64,000 nucleotides of DNA. It comes from Promethearchaeota archaeon. Its GTDB lineage: Archaea; Asgardarchaeota; Lokiarchaeia; Sigyniarchaeales; SOKP01. The translations under genes were made by a program, and so were the position numbers. The first letter of the stretch is position 1; each line of letters begins with the position of its first letter. The DNA is taken from contig JAEOSU010000070.1 of assembly GCA_016840165.1 (NCBI GenBank), forward strand, positions 62,001 through 126,000, read 5' to 3'. Shown piece after piece: positions 18,423 through 27,440 of the stretch. The notes below the pieces were generated by a model. It searched no databases, was not told the DNA's origin, and saw only the letters and a program-made list of their open reading frames with translations.

Positions 18423-19214
18423 TTATCGAAAGTATGAATCAGGACCGCGATCTTCTTGTAGATTTTTCATTAAATGATCAGTTTGTTTTTTATAGGAGTT
18501 GATAATTTTTTCCATTTCTTCAATCTGTTTATTTAATTCATCGAAGTTCATTTTAATGTTAAAATAATTTTTTAATATAGTGACCAAAGCTTTCGAAGCC
18601 CTTGGATCTAATGCCATCATGGGAAGAGGGAGCGTTTCAGCTAATAGGCAAATGCCAGGAGCATGTCCTTTCTGTCCTGCCCATGCAGGTAGGATTCCAT
18701 TTGCTCCAGCAATAACTCCATTTTCCATTAATTTCGTATTTTTAAATTGTAAAAAGGATCTTACAAGTTCGGGATCTGTTCCACAAATATGTACCTTAGG
18801 TGTTGAATCTACTCGTTCAGAGATCATGGCTCCAGTACTTATATACATCTTTATTTTACCCCCTGTTATTTTATCCATCGCTTCACAAAATTTTTGAGAG
18901 AATTCAAAAACACCTTCAGAAGATTGGGGTTGATAATTTGCTGTCAATATAAAAAAATCATTATTATTTTTATCACTCTTTTTAACATAATATACATCTG
19001 CGGTTGGAACCTTCAACTCGCCTTTTTCTACATTTGATTTTGGAGGAAAATCAAAATATTCAATGGTCATATATTCTTTAGCATCTAATGAATCTCTTAT
19101 TGACGTTGTTGCTAATTTAGCTACTAAAGCAATACCAGGCCACCCGATTAATACAATAGGATCGTTTATATCTTCCGGTTTTATTTCAAAATTGCAATTT
19201 ATATTAAAATACAT
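18423..19214 (-). CDS. PAC2-family protein (proteasome assembly chaperone-like)
   Basis: A 263-residue protein of the PAC2 family. Typical stretches are DPIVLIGWPGIALVAKLAT near residue 20-37, GTDPELVRSFLQ, GVIAGANGILPAWAGQKG and a helix-rich C-terminus (DELNKQIEEMEKIINSYKK). Archaeal PAC2 proteins are related to eukaryotic proteasome assembly chaperone 2, though their own role is not settled. It follows a membrane zinc-ribbon gene by 20 bases on the same strand, so they may be cotranscribed; no proteasome subunit lies in the window. Confidence 0.85.
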   Translation of the reverse strand: MYFNINCNFEIKPEDINDPIVLIGWPGIALVAKLATTSIRDSLDAKEYMTIEYFDFPPKSNVEKGELKVPTADVYYVKKSDKNNNDFFILTANYQPQSSEGVFEFSQKFCEAMDKITGGKIKMYISTGAMISERVDSTPKVHICGTDPELVRSFLQFKNTKLMENGVIAGANGILPAWAGQKGHAPGICLLAETLPLPMMALDPRASKALVTILKNYFNIKMNFDELNKQIEEMEKIINSYKKQTDHLMKNLQEDRGPDSYFR

Positions 19215-19234
19215 AAAATACCCTTAAAGATTAT

Positions 19235-20245
19235 TCATGATTCAAAATCCAACGATTCACCACAGTTTGCACAAAATTTCAATTTAGCTGGCATATGAAA
19301 TCCGCAAAAAGGACAATAGAAACCTTCTTCATCTTGTGAAGCTTGAGCATAGCGTTGCTGCATAACATAGCTTCCTTTTTGAAAACTATATCCTAATTGT
19401 TTTCTTGCTTTTATTGATGTATAGAATGAAGTCAATATACATATAAATAATGGTGAGAAAATCAAGCTTATCATTTGATAATAGATTAAATCATCTAATA
19501 TTATCATGAGGTAATTTCTTGTGCTTGGATTGTACCAAGAAACGTAAGTTGTTGAATTAAAATTCCATACAAAAGTAATAAGATATTGGTAAATGAAATT
19601 AATGAAACCTATCATGATAGAAACCAATAGGAAGAGCCCAATTATTTTCATGAAATTTCCACGAGATAAGTTGCGGGCTTCTTTTAAGGGTGATTCAATA
19701 GATTTTTCACGATAAGTAAAAAAGAGAAATATATAAAAACCTAATAGTATAATGCTTGGAATGAAAAGAAGTAAAGTTCCTAAAGGTACAAAAATACCAA
19801 AAATTAGGAGGATAATCAGTAAATTTTTATTAAAACTACCTTTAAATTCCTCCTTAAAATTGCCATTAGTCTGGGTATATTCTCTATAAAGAGGTACTCC
19901 CACTGTACTCATTGCTAATGCCGTAAAAAACGCTCCAGAGATGCTCGTTATTAAACTTATAAGATATGTTATCACTAAATATTCAAGTAATATATTCATA
20001 TCTGCGTCGGTAATAAGTGTTGGATCCTTTTGATAAATTGCCTCGACAGTTGGAGTCATTTGATAATATTGCCAATTTAAATCAATAACTAATAAATTTG
20101 TAATTATAATTGAAATTAGCGTAAAGAGCAAGAAAGGAAGGATTATTTTAAACCAATTTTTAGCAAAAAGTCTGAGTCCGTCCAATATGACTTGGCTGAC
20201 CCTCATGTTTGCATATCTTTGTAGTTTTTGATTATCTTCCGACAT
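19235..20245 (-). CDS. Polytopic membrane protein with C-terminal zinc ribbon
   Basis: 336 residues. A cytosolic N-terminus (VSQVILDGLRLFAKNWFKIILPF, resembling the amphipathic start of DUF-type GPDP-membrane-domain proteins) leads to about six transmembrane helices, then a cytosolic tail ending GFYCPFCGFHMPAKLKFC-ANCG-ESLDFES. The two Cys pairs form a zinc ribbon. The tail matches the C-terminus of the S8 protease gene at 6564-10523 almost residue for residue. General fold suggests a membrane-organising or transport role, but no function is established. Twenty bases separate it from the PAC2 gene. Confidence 0.75.
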   Translation of the reverse strand: MSEDNQKLQRYANMRVSQVILDGLRLFAKNWFKIILPFLLFTLISIIITNLLVIDLNWQYYQMTPTVEAIYQKDPTLITDADMNILLEYLVITYLISLITSISGAFFTALAMSTVGVPLYREYTQTNGNFKEEFKGSFNKNLLIILLIFGIFVPLGTLLLFIPSIILLGFYIFLFFTYREKSIESPLKEARNLSRGNFMKIIGLFLLVSIMIGFINFIYQYLITFVWNFNSTTYVSWYNPSTRNYLMIILDDLIYYQMISLIFSPLFICILTSFYTSIKARKQLGYSFQKGSYVMQQRYAQASQDEEGFYCPFCGFHMPAKLKFCANCGESLDFES

Positions 20246-20378
20246 AATTCGTAATATTTTTGAAATTATTTATAATTTTTCAATAAAAAACATAATTAAA
20301 CAAATTCTTCATATCAATATATGAGGTTTTAATCGAAAAAGATAAATTTAGCAAAAAAATATTATATAATCAGTAGTA

Positions 20379-22295
20379 ATGTTTACACAAAAACCCCCTT
20401 CTCGCCAGATTCCCGGAATTCTCTCGTATATGGAATATTTTTCTTCCAAAAAGGCAGCATTTTCGATTTATTTTAGTATAATTGGGATCATCGGGTTTCT
20501 ATCCTTTATTTTTAATTCAATTTACAGTGATGTTTGGAATTTTATTTACCTACTTATAGTTATTGGTATGTTTCTCATAATTTCGGGTTCTGGTATGTTA
20601 ATTTCGATTTTTTATTATTCGAAACGTGCTCCAATACTTGCAGCTCCGCCTAAAGGATGGGCAGTTCAATTAAATGCATTTTTAACCGCAATAATAGGGA
20701 TTTCTTTGTTAATTGGACATGGTTTAGTGATATTCCTGAGAAATATAGCTTTCCAAGAAGTTTTCTTTATTTTGGGCACAATTGTTGCTTATATTATTGG
20801 TTTTGTAATCTATTATTCATTTACAACCGTAGGTAGTTATGGGAATCTAATTCTAGCATTAACCCAACCAGTAGTTGGGATTTTATTATATAGCATATTT
20901 ACAGCACAAATAAATTTCTTGTTCCTAATAAAAGCAATAATTTTCTTTTGCTCATGTGCTTTTATATTCGCTATCCCTTATGCCCATAGTATGTCTCGCG
21001 TAAGTAATATTTATCGCGAGGCGACAGGTATAGGAGGATATCCTTTTATTCGTGCCTTTATCTTGTCGATGATGACTGATGGAAATGACCAAATGATCGA
21101 AAGTTTTTTTGAACGAATAGGTATAGACGAGGAGATAAAAATTCAATACCTAGCAATTCGTAACAGTACCAGTAAGAAGATAAAGGGTTTATTAATAATT
21201 CCAAATATCCATTTTGGTCCATTCAAAACTTGTGGATCTTCGGATTTACCAGAACACATATATAAAAAATTCAGCAATATTACTGGGACAACTGTATACC
21301 ACACTACTAATGATCATACACAAAATTTAACTTCTCAAAAAGAAGTGGATAAAGTTCTCAATCAAATAATCAAGGATGTAGATAAAATTAAAAATAATGA
21401 TTCTCTTACGTGGACAAAACAGATTAGAAAGGTGACTAGGAAAATCTCAAATTCTGCAAAATTAATTGGAACTGTGGTTGATAATACAGCTATCATTTTC
21501 GTGACTCGACATCCTTTACCTTCCGATGATATTCAAGCAGCGATAGGGGAGAAAATTAGCCGAATCGCAACTGATTCTGGGTATGATGATATTGTTATTA
21601 TTGATTCACACAATTCGATCATTGGAGATGAAATTTTAATCAAACCAAAATCATATGAAGCACAGGATATAATCAGCGTTTCAGAAAAATTTTTGCGATC
21701 TATAAAAAAGGAAAGGAATAACGGACAGGAAGTAAATAAAGTTCAATATGGTGTGGCAAGAGATCCTTTAAATCAATATAATGAAAAAGATGGTATTGGA
21801 TATGGAGGATTAGTAGTTCACATGTTTAAGGATACCATTTCAAACCAAAAAACAGCATTTATCCATTTTGATGCAAATAATGCCTATGCAGATATTAGAT
21901 CATATATCCTTAATATGCTACAAAATAGAGGAATTGAAAGAGGTGAGGTCACTACCTCCGATTCGCATACCGTTGCAAGAAAGTTTACTCGAAGAGCTTA
22001 TTCCCCGATAGGAGAAAAAATTAAACTCCAAACCATTTTAGAGAAGTTAGATTCATTAATTTCCGAAGCAAACCAAGATCTAGAGGAAGTAGAATTTTGT
22101 TATTATAAATCTTTTATACCTCATACTAAAATTTGGGGAGATCCTAAATATTTTGATGTGATTATGAATACTCTTCAAGAATGCATTAGAATTTCACAAA
22201 GATTATTAACTCTTAGCTTAATATTGCCTACATTCTTTTCATTAATCTTACTTTTATTCTTCTATCAAATTACGGATATTTTTAATTTATTCTAA
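20379..22295 (+). CDS. DUF2070-family archaeal membrane protein
   Basis: 638 residues. The first 220 or so contain seven hydrophobic helices, then a large soluble domain, then one terminal helix (SLILPTFFSLILLLFFYQI). The soluble part carries IPNIHFGPFKTCGSSDLPEH, the GPF..xGSSxLP stretch characteristic of archaeal DUF2070, and NDHTQNLTS with a conserved histidine. The second half also has DSHNSI and a late DSHTVARKF motif, suggesting metal or phosphate binding. The family is restricted to archaea and has no proven function. It lies about 110 bases upstream of the GTPase gene on the same strand. Confidence 0.7.
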   Translation: MFTQKPPSRQIPGILSYMEYFSSKKAAFSIYFSIIGIIGFLSFIFNSIYSDVWNFIYLLIVIGMFLIISGSGMLISIFYYSKRAPILAAPPKGWAVQLNAFLTAIIGISLLIGHGLVIFLRNIAFQEVFFILGTIVAYIIGFVIYYSFTTVGSYGNLILALTQPVVGILLYSIFTAQINFLFLIKAIIFFCSCAFIFAIPYAHSMSRVSNIYREATGIGGYPFIRAFILSMMTDGNDQMIESFFERIGIDEEIKIQYLAIRNSTSKKIKGLLIIPNIHFGPFKTCGSSDLPEHIYKKFSNITGTTVYHTTNDHTQNLTSQKEVDKVLNQIIKDVDKIKNNDSLTWTKQIRKVTRKISNSAKLIGTVVDNTAIIFVTRHPLPSDDIQAAIGEKISRIATDSGYDDIVIIDSHNSIIGDEILIKPKSYEAQDIISVSEKFLRSIKKERNNGQEVNKVQYGVARDPLNQYNEKDGIGYGGLVVHMFKDTISNQKTAFIHFDANNAYADIRSYILNMLQNRGIERGEVTTSDSHTVARKFTRRAYSPIGEKIKLQTILEKLDSLISEANQDLEEVEFCYYKSFIPHTKIWGDPKYFDVIMNTLQECIRISQRLLTLSLILPTFFSLILLLFFYQITDIFNLF

Positions 22296-22408
22296 AAAGT
22301 ATGATATCCAATTAATAATAATACCATGATATTATGCGGATATCATGCAGATTCATATAAAGAATTAGCTCTTTTTGTGTTAATAAATTCTTTTCAATTG
22401 AATATTGT

Positions 22409-22945
22409 ATGTTAAGTACTGAATTGAATAAATTAGTAAAAGTCTCATTTTTAGGAGCCCCCGCAGTCGGTAAAACAACAATGTTAAAGTTATTAGCCAA
22501 AAATACTATTGATCGTATCTATATGCCTACACATGGATTTGATTTGAAAACTGTTCAGATAGAAAGTTTTACTCTCAAAGTATGGGATTTAGCAGGTCAA
22601 AGGAATTATTTAAAAATGTATAGTAAAGATCATCTATTAGGATCGGATATTATTATTGTAGTCACTGACTCGACTCCGCGTAATGTTTTGAGCTCACGAG
22701 AATTAATCAATTATGCTACTCACTTCGTTGGGAAGGATTGTCCGATAATTGCCATCGCGAATAAACAGGATTTGAAATCTGTCGATGGAAGGATGAATCC
22801 CAAAAGAGTAGGAGAAATTCTCAGGGTAGAAACGTATGGCCTTACAGCAATTAATCCTGAAGAGCGTATGGTTCTTATAAATATTATTAGAAAAGAATTA
22901 GAACGAGTAGCAATTAAAAGAGGTATGCGTGAAGATGAATTTTAA
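22409..22945 (+). CDS. Small GTPase (Ras/Arf-like superfamily)
   Basis: A 178-residue single-domain GTPase. G1 is GAPAVGKTT (residues 16-24), the switch I threonine is in MPTHGFD, G3 is WDLAGQ with the catalytic glutamine retained, and G4 is NKQD. G5 is weak (LTAINPE). There is no N-terminal amphipathic helix with glycine-2 and no C-terminal cysteine, so lipid anchoring of the Arf or Ras kind is not expected. Asgard archaea carry many such GTPases. It overlaps the next gene by 17 bases, implying translational coupling with the longin-like/winged-helix protein. Confidence 0.92.
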   Translation: MLSTELNKLVKVSFLGAPAVGKTTMLKLLAKNTIDRIYMPTHGFDLKTVQIESFTLKVWDLAGQRNYLKMYSKDHLLGSDIIIVVTDSTPRNVLSSRELINYATHFVGKDCPIIAIANKQDLKSVDGRMNPKRVGEILRVETYGLTAINPEERMVLINIIRKELERVAIKRGMREDEF

Positions 22946-23489
22946 TGAAAAAGAGCTTTTTGGAGCAGCTCTCATTGGTTTTGATATGATAGATGGCCCT
23001 TTTTTAAAATGGAAACGAGAATATGCGAAATCGGAAGATATGATGAATTTAGACGATTTTGCGATGAATTTTTATTTGGCATTCCGAGGAGGGAATGCAG
23101 GTAAGAAACCAAGGGCAATCTTATATGATAAATTCTATATCGTTGCTTTCCCTAAAGATCTAGAACTTTGCTGTCTTTTTATGAAGCCCCAAGGTATCGA
23201 AAACAATATTAAGCAACTCAATAAGATCGCTTTTAGAATTATTAATGAAATGGAGGTTGATGAGGAGCATGAAGAGGGACCAGATCAATCTGATGAAGAT
23301 ACAATGGAAGAAGTAAAACGACTGGTTGTGAACTTACTAAATGGTACTGAAATGTCCACTCCGGAATTAAGACGTTATTTTAAGTTAACAAACGCAGAAA
23401 TATGGAAAGTAATGTCAGATCTTGAAAACGATAATAAAATTAAGCGTACAAGGAAAAAAGGAAGAGCTATACTCTGGACAAGCTGTTAA
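22929..23489 (+). CDS. Longin-like domain fused to winged helix, GTPase partner
   Basis: 186 residues from GTG at 22929 (ATG at 22935 is an alternative; AGAGG lies just upstream of both). Residues 1-110 look like a longin or roadblock-type profilin-like fold: LFGAALIGFDMIDGPFLKW opening strand pair, an amphipathic helix, then AILYDKFYIVAFPKDLELCC strands and an ending helix. An acidic linker (EEHEEGPDQSDEDTMEE) joins a C-terminal winged helix (STPELRRYFKLTNAEIWKVM...). Longin and roadblock domains regulate small GTPases in eukaryotes; the 17-base overlap with the GTPase suggests a direct partnership, possibly linking GTP state to DNA or protein binding. The longin assignment is by pattern only. 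Confidence 0.55.
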   Translation: MKMNFNEKELFGAALIGFDMIDGPFLKWKREYAKSEDMMNLDDFAMNFYLAFRGGNAGKKPRAILYDKFYIVAFPKDLELCCLFMKPQGIENNIKQLNKIAFRIINEMEVDEEHEEGPDQSDEDTMEEVKRLVVNLLNGTEMSTPELRRYFKLTNAEIWKVMSDLENDNKIKRTRKKGRAILWTSC

Positions 23490-23545
23490 AAACTTAATTT
23501 TTTCTTTCATTTTAACTTTTTTAAATTGAAAGATAAGAGATTAAA

Positions 23546-24358
23546 TCATCTAGTTCTGTGTTCCCAACCTTTTTGTTTTGTGAACATTCGGGAAAACATG
23601 ATATGACATATATCGGGAAGTGCTTTATCTTCATTATTTATGGTAATGTAACGAAGTATATGATTGATGATAAATATACCAATCAATTCAGCATGATAAC
23701 TACCCATATTAGTAAGTTTTTTTCCTGAGAAGATGATATCCAACCCATCATTTTCAGTCCAGATAATTTCGGCAAACATTTGAGGAAAAAATTCTTTTTT
23801 TATTCTCCAACCATTTTCAGTCTTCCATATCTTTGCTCCAATGAATTCAGATAATTCATCTTTATCTTCATTCTTTAAGTATGTAAATGGTTTAGAACGC
23901 TGTGTTAATACTTTTTCCATTAGCTCAGTTTTCTTACTATAATCTCTTTCGAAGGGTTCTTTATCTTTTAATAACCTTTCGATGAAATCCATAACGATAT
24001 CTATATATGTGGCAGTATCTTCACCGGGAACCCAGTATGAACGATCTCCCGAGAAGAAAAACTTAATTTCAGCCTCAATATCATCCCCAAATTCATCTCC
24101 AAAATAATTGTAGGTAATGTGGATCATAACATCTGGAAATAGCTCAATACTTATTGTCCAATCGTCATCCATTCCTAGATCTTGAAATTTTGCTCCCAAT
24201 TCGTTAATAATAATTTTTTCAAATATATTTGGATCAAGATTGATAAAGAGGGGATATTTATTCTTACTAATATTTTCTAATTCAACCTCATGGGGTCCTC
24301 GTACGCCCGTTGCGTCGATTTGACCTACAGTCCACAATTTAATGTTATTTTTGGCCAT
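23546..24358 (-). CDS. Conserved hypothetical protein (270 aa)
   Basis: A soluble alpha/beta protein that I do not recognise. It opens NNIKLWTVGQIDATG and has two similar halves by pattern, each with an aromatic/acidic strand (YFGDEFGDDIEAEIKFFFSGD; EIIWTENDGLDIIFSGKKL), which hints at an internal duplication. No signal peptide, metal-binding cluster or P-loop is visible. It is convergent with the GTPase/longin pair and follows the RsmB-type gene by about 45 bases on the same strand, so it may be cotranscribed with it. Confidence 0.55.
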   Translation of the reverse strand: MAKNNIKLWTVGQIDATGVRGPHEVELENISKNKYPLFINLDPNIFEKIIINELGAKFQDLGMDDDWTISIELFPDVMIHITYNYFGDEFGDDIEAEIKFFFSGDRSYWVPGEDTATYIDIVMDFIERLLKDKEPFERDYSKKTELMEKVLTQRSKPFTYLKNEDKDELSEFIGAKIWKTENGWRIKKEFFPQMFAEIIWTENDGLDIIFSGKKLTNMGSYHAELIGIFIINHILRYITINNEDKALPDICHIMFSRMFTKQKGWEHRTR

Positions 24359-24404
24359 AGCATTAACCTAGTATAATATTAATTATCAAAATTATGCTTA
24401 ATTT

Positions 24405-25769
24405 TTATTTTTTTTTTAATCTGCTCACAAAAAAACCTTGAGTATTATGAATTGAAGGAAAAAGTCTTCCTGTTCCTTTTAGAATTGTATTATTGATCTT
24501 ATAGCTCTTAGAAAAATATTTAGGCAAATCCAAAGGTGTTATTTGATCATATATTTCGTTTATCTGATATTCTCCCTCTTCTGGATATAAACTACATGTT
24601 GAATAAACTAAATTTCCTCCTTTTTTTAAAAGATTTAGGCCAGACTCAATCAATTTCTTTTGTATTACTACATTCTGATTAAGAAACTCATTATTTTGAC
24701 GCCATTTTAGTTCTGGATGGGAAAGAAAGGTTCCACTTCCGGTACAAGGAGCATCAATTAAAATCTTGTCAAATTTAAAATCGAATTTCACAGGAAAGTT
24801 TGTTCCATCAGAATTTAAAATACATATATCTATGTTTTTAAATAGACTAAAGAAGTCTTTTGTAAATTGTAATCTGGAATTGCTAAAGTCATTGCAGAGA
24901 AGTCTGTATCGATTCTTACTTAACTGTACTATTAGGCTCGACTTGATTCCTGGAGCTGCACATAAATCGCATATTAAACCTCCTTGATGTGGTTCTAATA
25001 ATTCTACTATTGCTGCCGAAGCCCAGTCTTGGAATAATAGAGTATTATCCTTATAAAGTTTGTTTGAAATTATCAGTCTTTTGTATTGCGCTTGAGTATG
25101 GAGAATATAGGGGATTTTTTCATCTTGTTGAATTTTAATTCCTTCTTTCTGAAATTCGCTTTTAATTAGATCCTTTAAAGTTTCCAATGAGTTATTCGAA
25201 GTTAAACTATTAATTCTTAAACTTACTGTCGTTTGGGAACTATAGTAGTTCATGTATTTGAGATTATCTTTTAAAAAACTTAGTTTCATAACTGGCAATA
25301 AACGTTCAATAAAAAAACTAGGAATTGCCTCATTAATGCTTAGAACCTCTACGTCTTTTTTGTTTCTTAAAGCTATATCCCAGGAGAAATCTTTTAATCG
25401 TTCTAAATAAAGAGAAAGTTTTTCATTTGGTTCAACTTCCATTATGATTTCTTGAGCCTCCGCTTTCTCAAACATAGACCGGTAGGTGACAAACAGTAAA
25501 ATTTCTGCTCTAGGTGGAGTGGTGAGCTTTAATGAACGGAGTGTTTTTTTAATCGTAAAATTTAATTTACTCCAGAATCTAATAATTTCATTAAAATAAT
25601 GAGTAATCTCAGAACTTTGTCGATCTTGTATATTAATTATTTGAGTCTTACCTTGAATAAATTCAGATAATAAATTTAAAATGGTATTAACAGTATTCTT
25701 AGGGAGTATTTTTAACCACCTATTATTGAATATTAAATCAATGATATAATTAAAAGACCTTAAAAAAAT
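24405..25769 (-). CDS. rsmB: RsmB/NOP2-type rRNA cytosine-C5 methyltransferase with NusB-like N-terminus
   Basis: The catalytic part (about residues 99-454) has LCDLCAAPGIKSSLIV (SAM loop), DAPCTGSGT (motif IV cysteine) and YSTCSLYPEEGE (motif VI catalytic cysteine), the RsmB/Fmu set for m5C in rRNA. The frame stays open for 98 codons upstream of the first ATG (25475) and this part reads like an RsmB NusB-like domain (LTTPPRAEILLFVTYRSMFE). No ATG/GTG/TTG is in frame there; an ATT at 25767-25769 lies six bases after AAGTGA (25776-25781) and is my preferred start, giving 454 residues, near the usual length. A T7 run explains an alternative frameshift from ATG 25774. It follows the QueT-like gene directly. 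Confidence 0.8.
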   Translation of the reverse strand: MFLRSFNYIIDLIFNNRWLKILPKNTVNTILNLLSEFIQGKTQIINIQDRQSSEITHYFNEIIRFWSKLNFTIKKTLRSLKLTTPPRAEILLFVTYRSMFEKAEAQEIIMEVEPNEKLSLYLERLKDFSWDIALRNKKDVEVLSINEAIPSFFIERLLPVMKLSFLKDNLKYMNYYSSQTTVSLRINSLTSNNSLETLKDLIKSEFQKEGIKIQQDEKIPYILHTQAQYKRLIISNKLYKDNTLLFQDWASAAIVELLEPHQGGLICDLCAAPGIKSSLIVQLSKNRYRLLCNDFSNSRLQFTKDFFSLFKNIDICILNSDGTNFPVKFDFKFDKILIDAPCTGSGTFLSHPELKWRQNNEFLNQNVVIQKKLIESGLNLLKKGGNLVYSTCSLYPEEGEYQINEIYDQITPLDLPKYFSKSYKINNTILKGTGRLFPSIHNTQGFFVSRLKKK

Positions 25770-25780
25770 ATCATTTCACT

Positions 25781-26302
25781 TTAGCCACTTATCTTATACT
25801 TGGTTTTTATATATGAAAAAATGGCTACTCCAGAAACTGCTAGTATTACTTCGGAAAATAATACTTTAATAAACGAAAACCAAACAGGTTGAATTCCTAA
25901 ACTAAGATATAAAATAATAGCAACATATAAAGAAATCATATTTGCATACAATACTGCTCCAAGATATCTCAATTTTGAACTTCCCCTAAACAGAATTATA
26001 CAATATAAAGCGGGAATATTAACCACAACACTAACCAAGTCAATAAGACCTAATGGTGAGAATAAATTAACAAAAAACACTCCTATGACTTTTCCAACTA
26101 ATCCCTCATATGGGAATAGAATACACATTCCAACAACGATTTCTGCTATTCGAAATTGAATATCTAAAAAACCTATAGGCACACTTATGAAACCTAATGC
26201 AACGTATAATGCACCGGTGATGGAAATTATCGCTATTTTTAAGCTAATTCCTCTCTCTTCGAAAGAAACAAGTTTCTTCTCGTCAACGTTAATCTCATTC
26301 AT
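25781..26302 (-). CDS. QueT-like ECF transporter S-component
   Basis: 173 residues with six hydrophobic helices. The segment GFISVPIGFLDIQFRIAEIV matches the QueT family hallmark, with the R/E pair in the helix after the IQFR. QueT proteins are substrate-binding S-components thought to import queuosine precursors (preQ0/preQ1); in archaea these could feed archaeosine formation on tRNA. No A or T component is adjacent, so it would have to share one such as the ECF module at 42.5-45.2 kb. The stop is one base from the Shine-Dalgarno-like site of the RsmB-type gene, so the two are coupled. Confidence 0.72.
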   Translation of the reverse strand: MNEINVDEKKLVSFEERGISLKIAIISITGALYVALGFISVPIGFLDIQFRIAEIVVGMCILFPYEGLVGKVIGVFFVNLFSPLGLIDLVSVVVNIPALYCIILFRGSSKLRYLGAVLYANMISLYVAIILYLSLGIQPVWFSFIKVLFSEVILAVSGVAIFSYIKTKYKISG

Positions 26303-26424
26303 TATAGATAGGAACCTATGATATGAAAATTATCTAAACTATAGCTAAGATATTAATTGAATTTGTAAAAAAGTTTATGGTGAAAAAATAGGAAAAAATA
26401 GAATTATTGTTTTTTAAAAGTTAT

Positions 26425-27276
26425 TTATCTCTTTCTTTTCATATATAATACTAAGCCAATCATTGTTATTACAGAAACTCCAATGAATATAGACAATTCA
26501 TATCCAGAAATTTGAGCGCCAGGTAATACAATGCTGTATTGATACACTACTTTACTTTCATTATTTACTAAAGAATAGCCAATAAGAGCGCCATTGTCAT
26601 AGTAAGTCCATGTTTCCGTACAATCCTCGAGATAAGTGAAAGTAGTAAATGGAACTGTATATCCAGCTGTTACGTCATGAATTATTTTCGCACCCGCACT
26701 ATACCAACCAGCATCCCATATGATATCAGCTAGATAATCTCCCGGTGGTACGGGTAATTGCGCTAAATAGGGACTATATGCTACATCAGCAGCCCATGGC
26801 ACGGTTACATTTCCAGGTTGGGCTAAAAAGGCCCTAACTCCTTGTACAAAGGCGGTTAAATTTGCTGGATCCTTTATGACGTAAACCTGTGAGGTTGTTT
26901 TATTTGCCTCGAGAAATTCTCCGGTAGTAAATGCCCAAGAATCTACAGTGATGTTACAGACGGAAACTATTCCTGCTCCCCAGAATGAATAATCTATTGA
27001 ATCGTTGGTTCTTATCCCCTGTACAACTGTTTTGAATTTAGCTCCTAAAGTTGAAGCATCTCCAGAAAATGAAGTATTTAATACCGTTTTCCAATCAGCT
27101 CCAAAAATATCTTCTAAACCAGCCGCATCAACAACAGTTACTTCTAATATTTTTGTGTCTCCCGCTGATGTACTGGGACATGCATAAAGATCTCCACGAA
27201 CAGCTACAATCGGACTTAATACAAAAAGAAACGAGATAACTAGCAATAAAATTGAATTTAATTTTTTATTTCTCAT
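26425..27276 (-). CDS. Secreted, C-terminally anchored surface protein
   Basis: 283 residues: a signal peptide (about 1-28, MRNKKLNSILLLVISFLFV), an extracellular beta-rich domain with several NxS/T sites, a C-terminal transmembrane helix (ELSIFIGVSVITMIGLVLY) and a basic MKRKR tail. It has CPSTSAG and an internal Cys pair, possibly for a disulfide. This layout is typical of lokiarchaeal and other archaeal cell-surface proteins. No enzymatic motif is recognised. It is likely transcribed alone. Confidence 0.65.
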   Translation of the reverse strand: MRNKKLNSILLLVISFLFVLSPIVAVRGDLYACPSTSAGDTKILEVTVVDAAGLEDIFGADWKTVLNTSFSGDASTLGAKFKTVVQGIRTNDSIDYSFWGAGIVSVCNITVDSWAFTTGEFLEANKTTSQVYVIKDPANLTAFVQGVRAFLAQPGNVTVPWAADVAYSPYLAQLPVPPGDYLADIIWDAGWYSAGAKIIHDVTAGYTVPFTTFTYLEDCTETWTYYDNGALIGYSLVNNESKVVYQYSIVLPGAQISGYELSIFIGVSVITMIGLVLYMKRKR

Positions 27277-27440
27277 TTTCTTTTATAAATTTAGTTTGTT
27301 TTTTAGGTTTCTAAATAGATTTAATATAATCAATAAATTTATTTTTCTAATATAAAAATATTTTCTTTAAAAGATATCAATTAAGTAATTTTTGAGATAA
27401 AGTAAAAATTAACTTATAAAATATCAGCTAAAATAGCAGA

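Noticed and set aside
18580..18897. Open frame antisense to the PAC2 gene
   Set aside because: It lies wholly within a well-supported gene on the other strand and has no protein-like features. Similar antisense frames at 6338-6691, 49061-49408, 54372-54845 and 61225-61608 were rejected for the same reason.
20246..20378. TATA-like ATTATATAAT just before the DUF2070 start
   Set aside because: Its spacing would put the transcription start inside the coding region; AT-rich context makes such matches common.
25762..25768. Programmed frameshift on the T7 run at the start of RsmB
   Set aside because: Kept only as an alternative: an ATT start at the normal six-base SD spacing explains the frame without recoding, and the ATG before the run sits too close to the SD.
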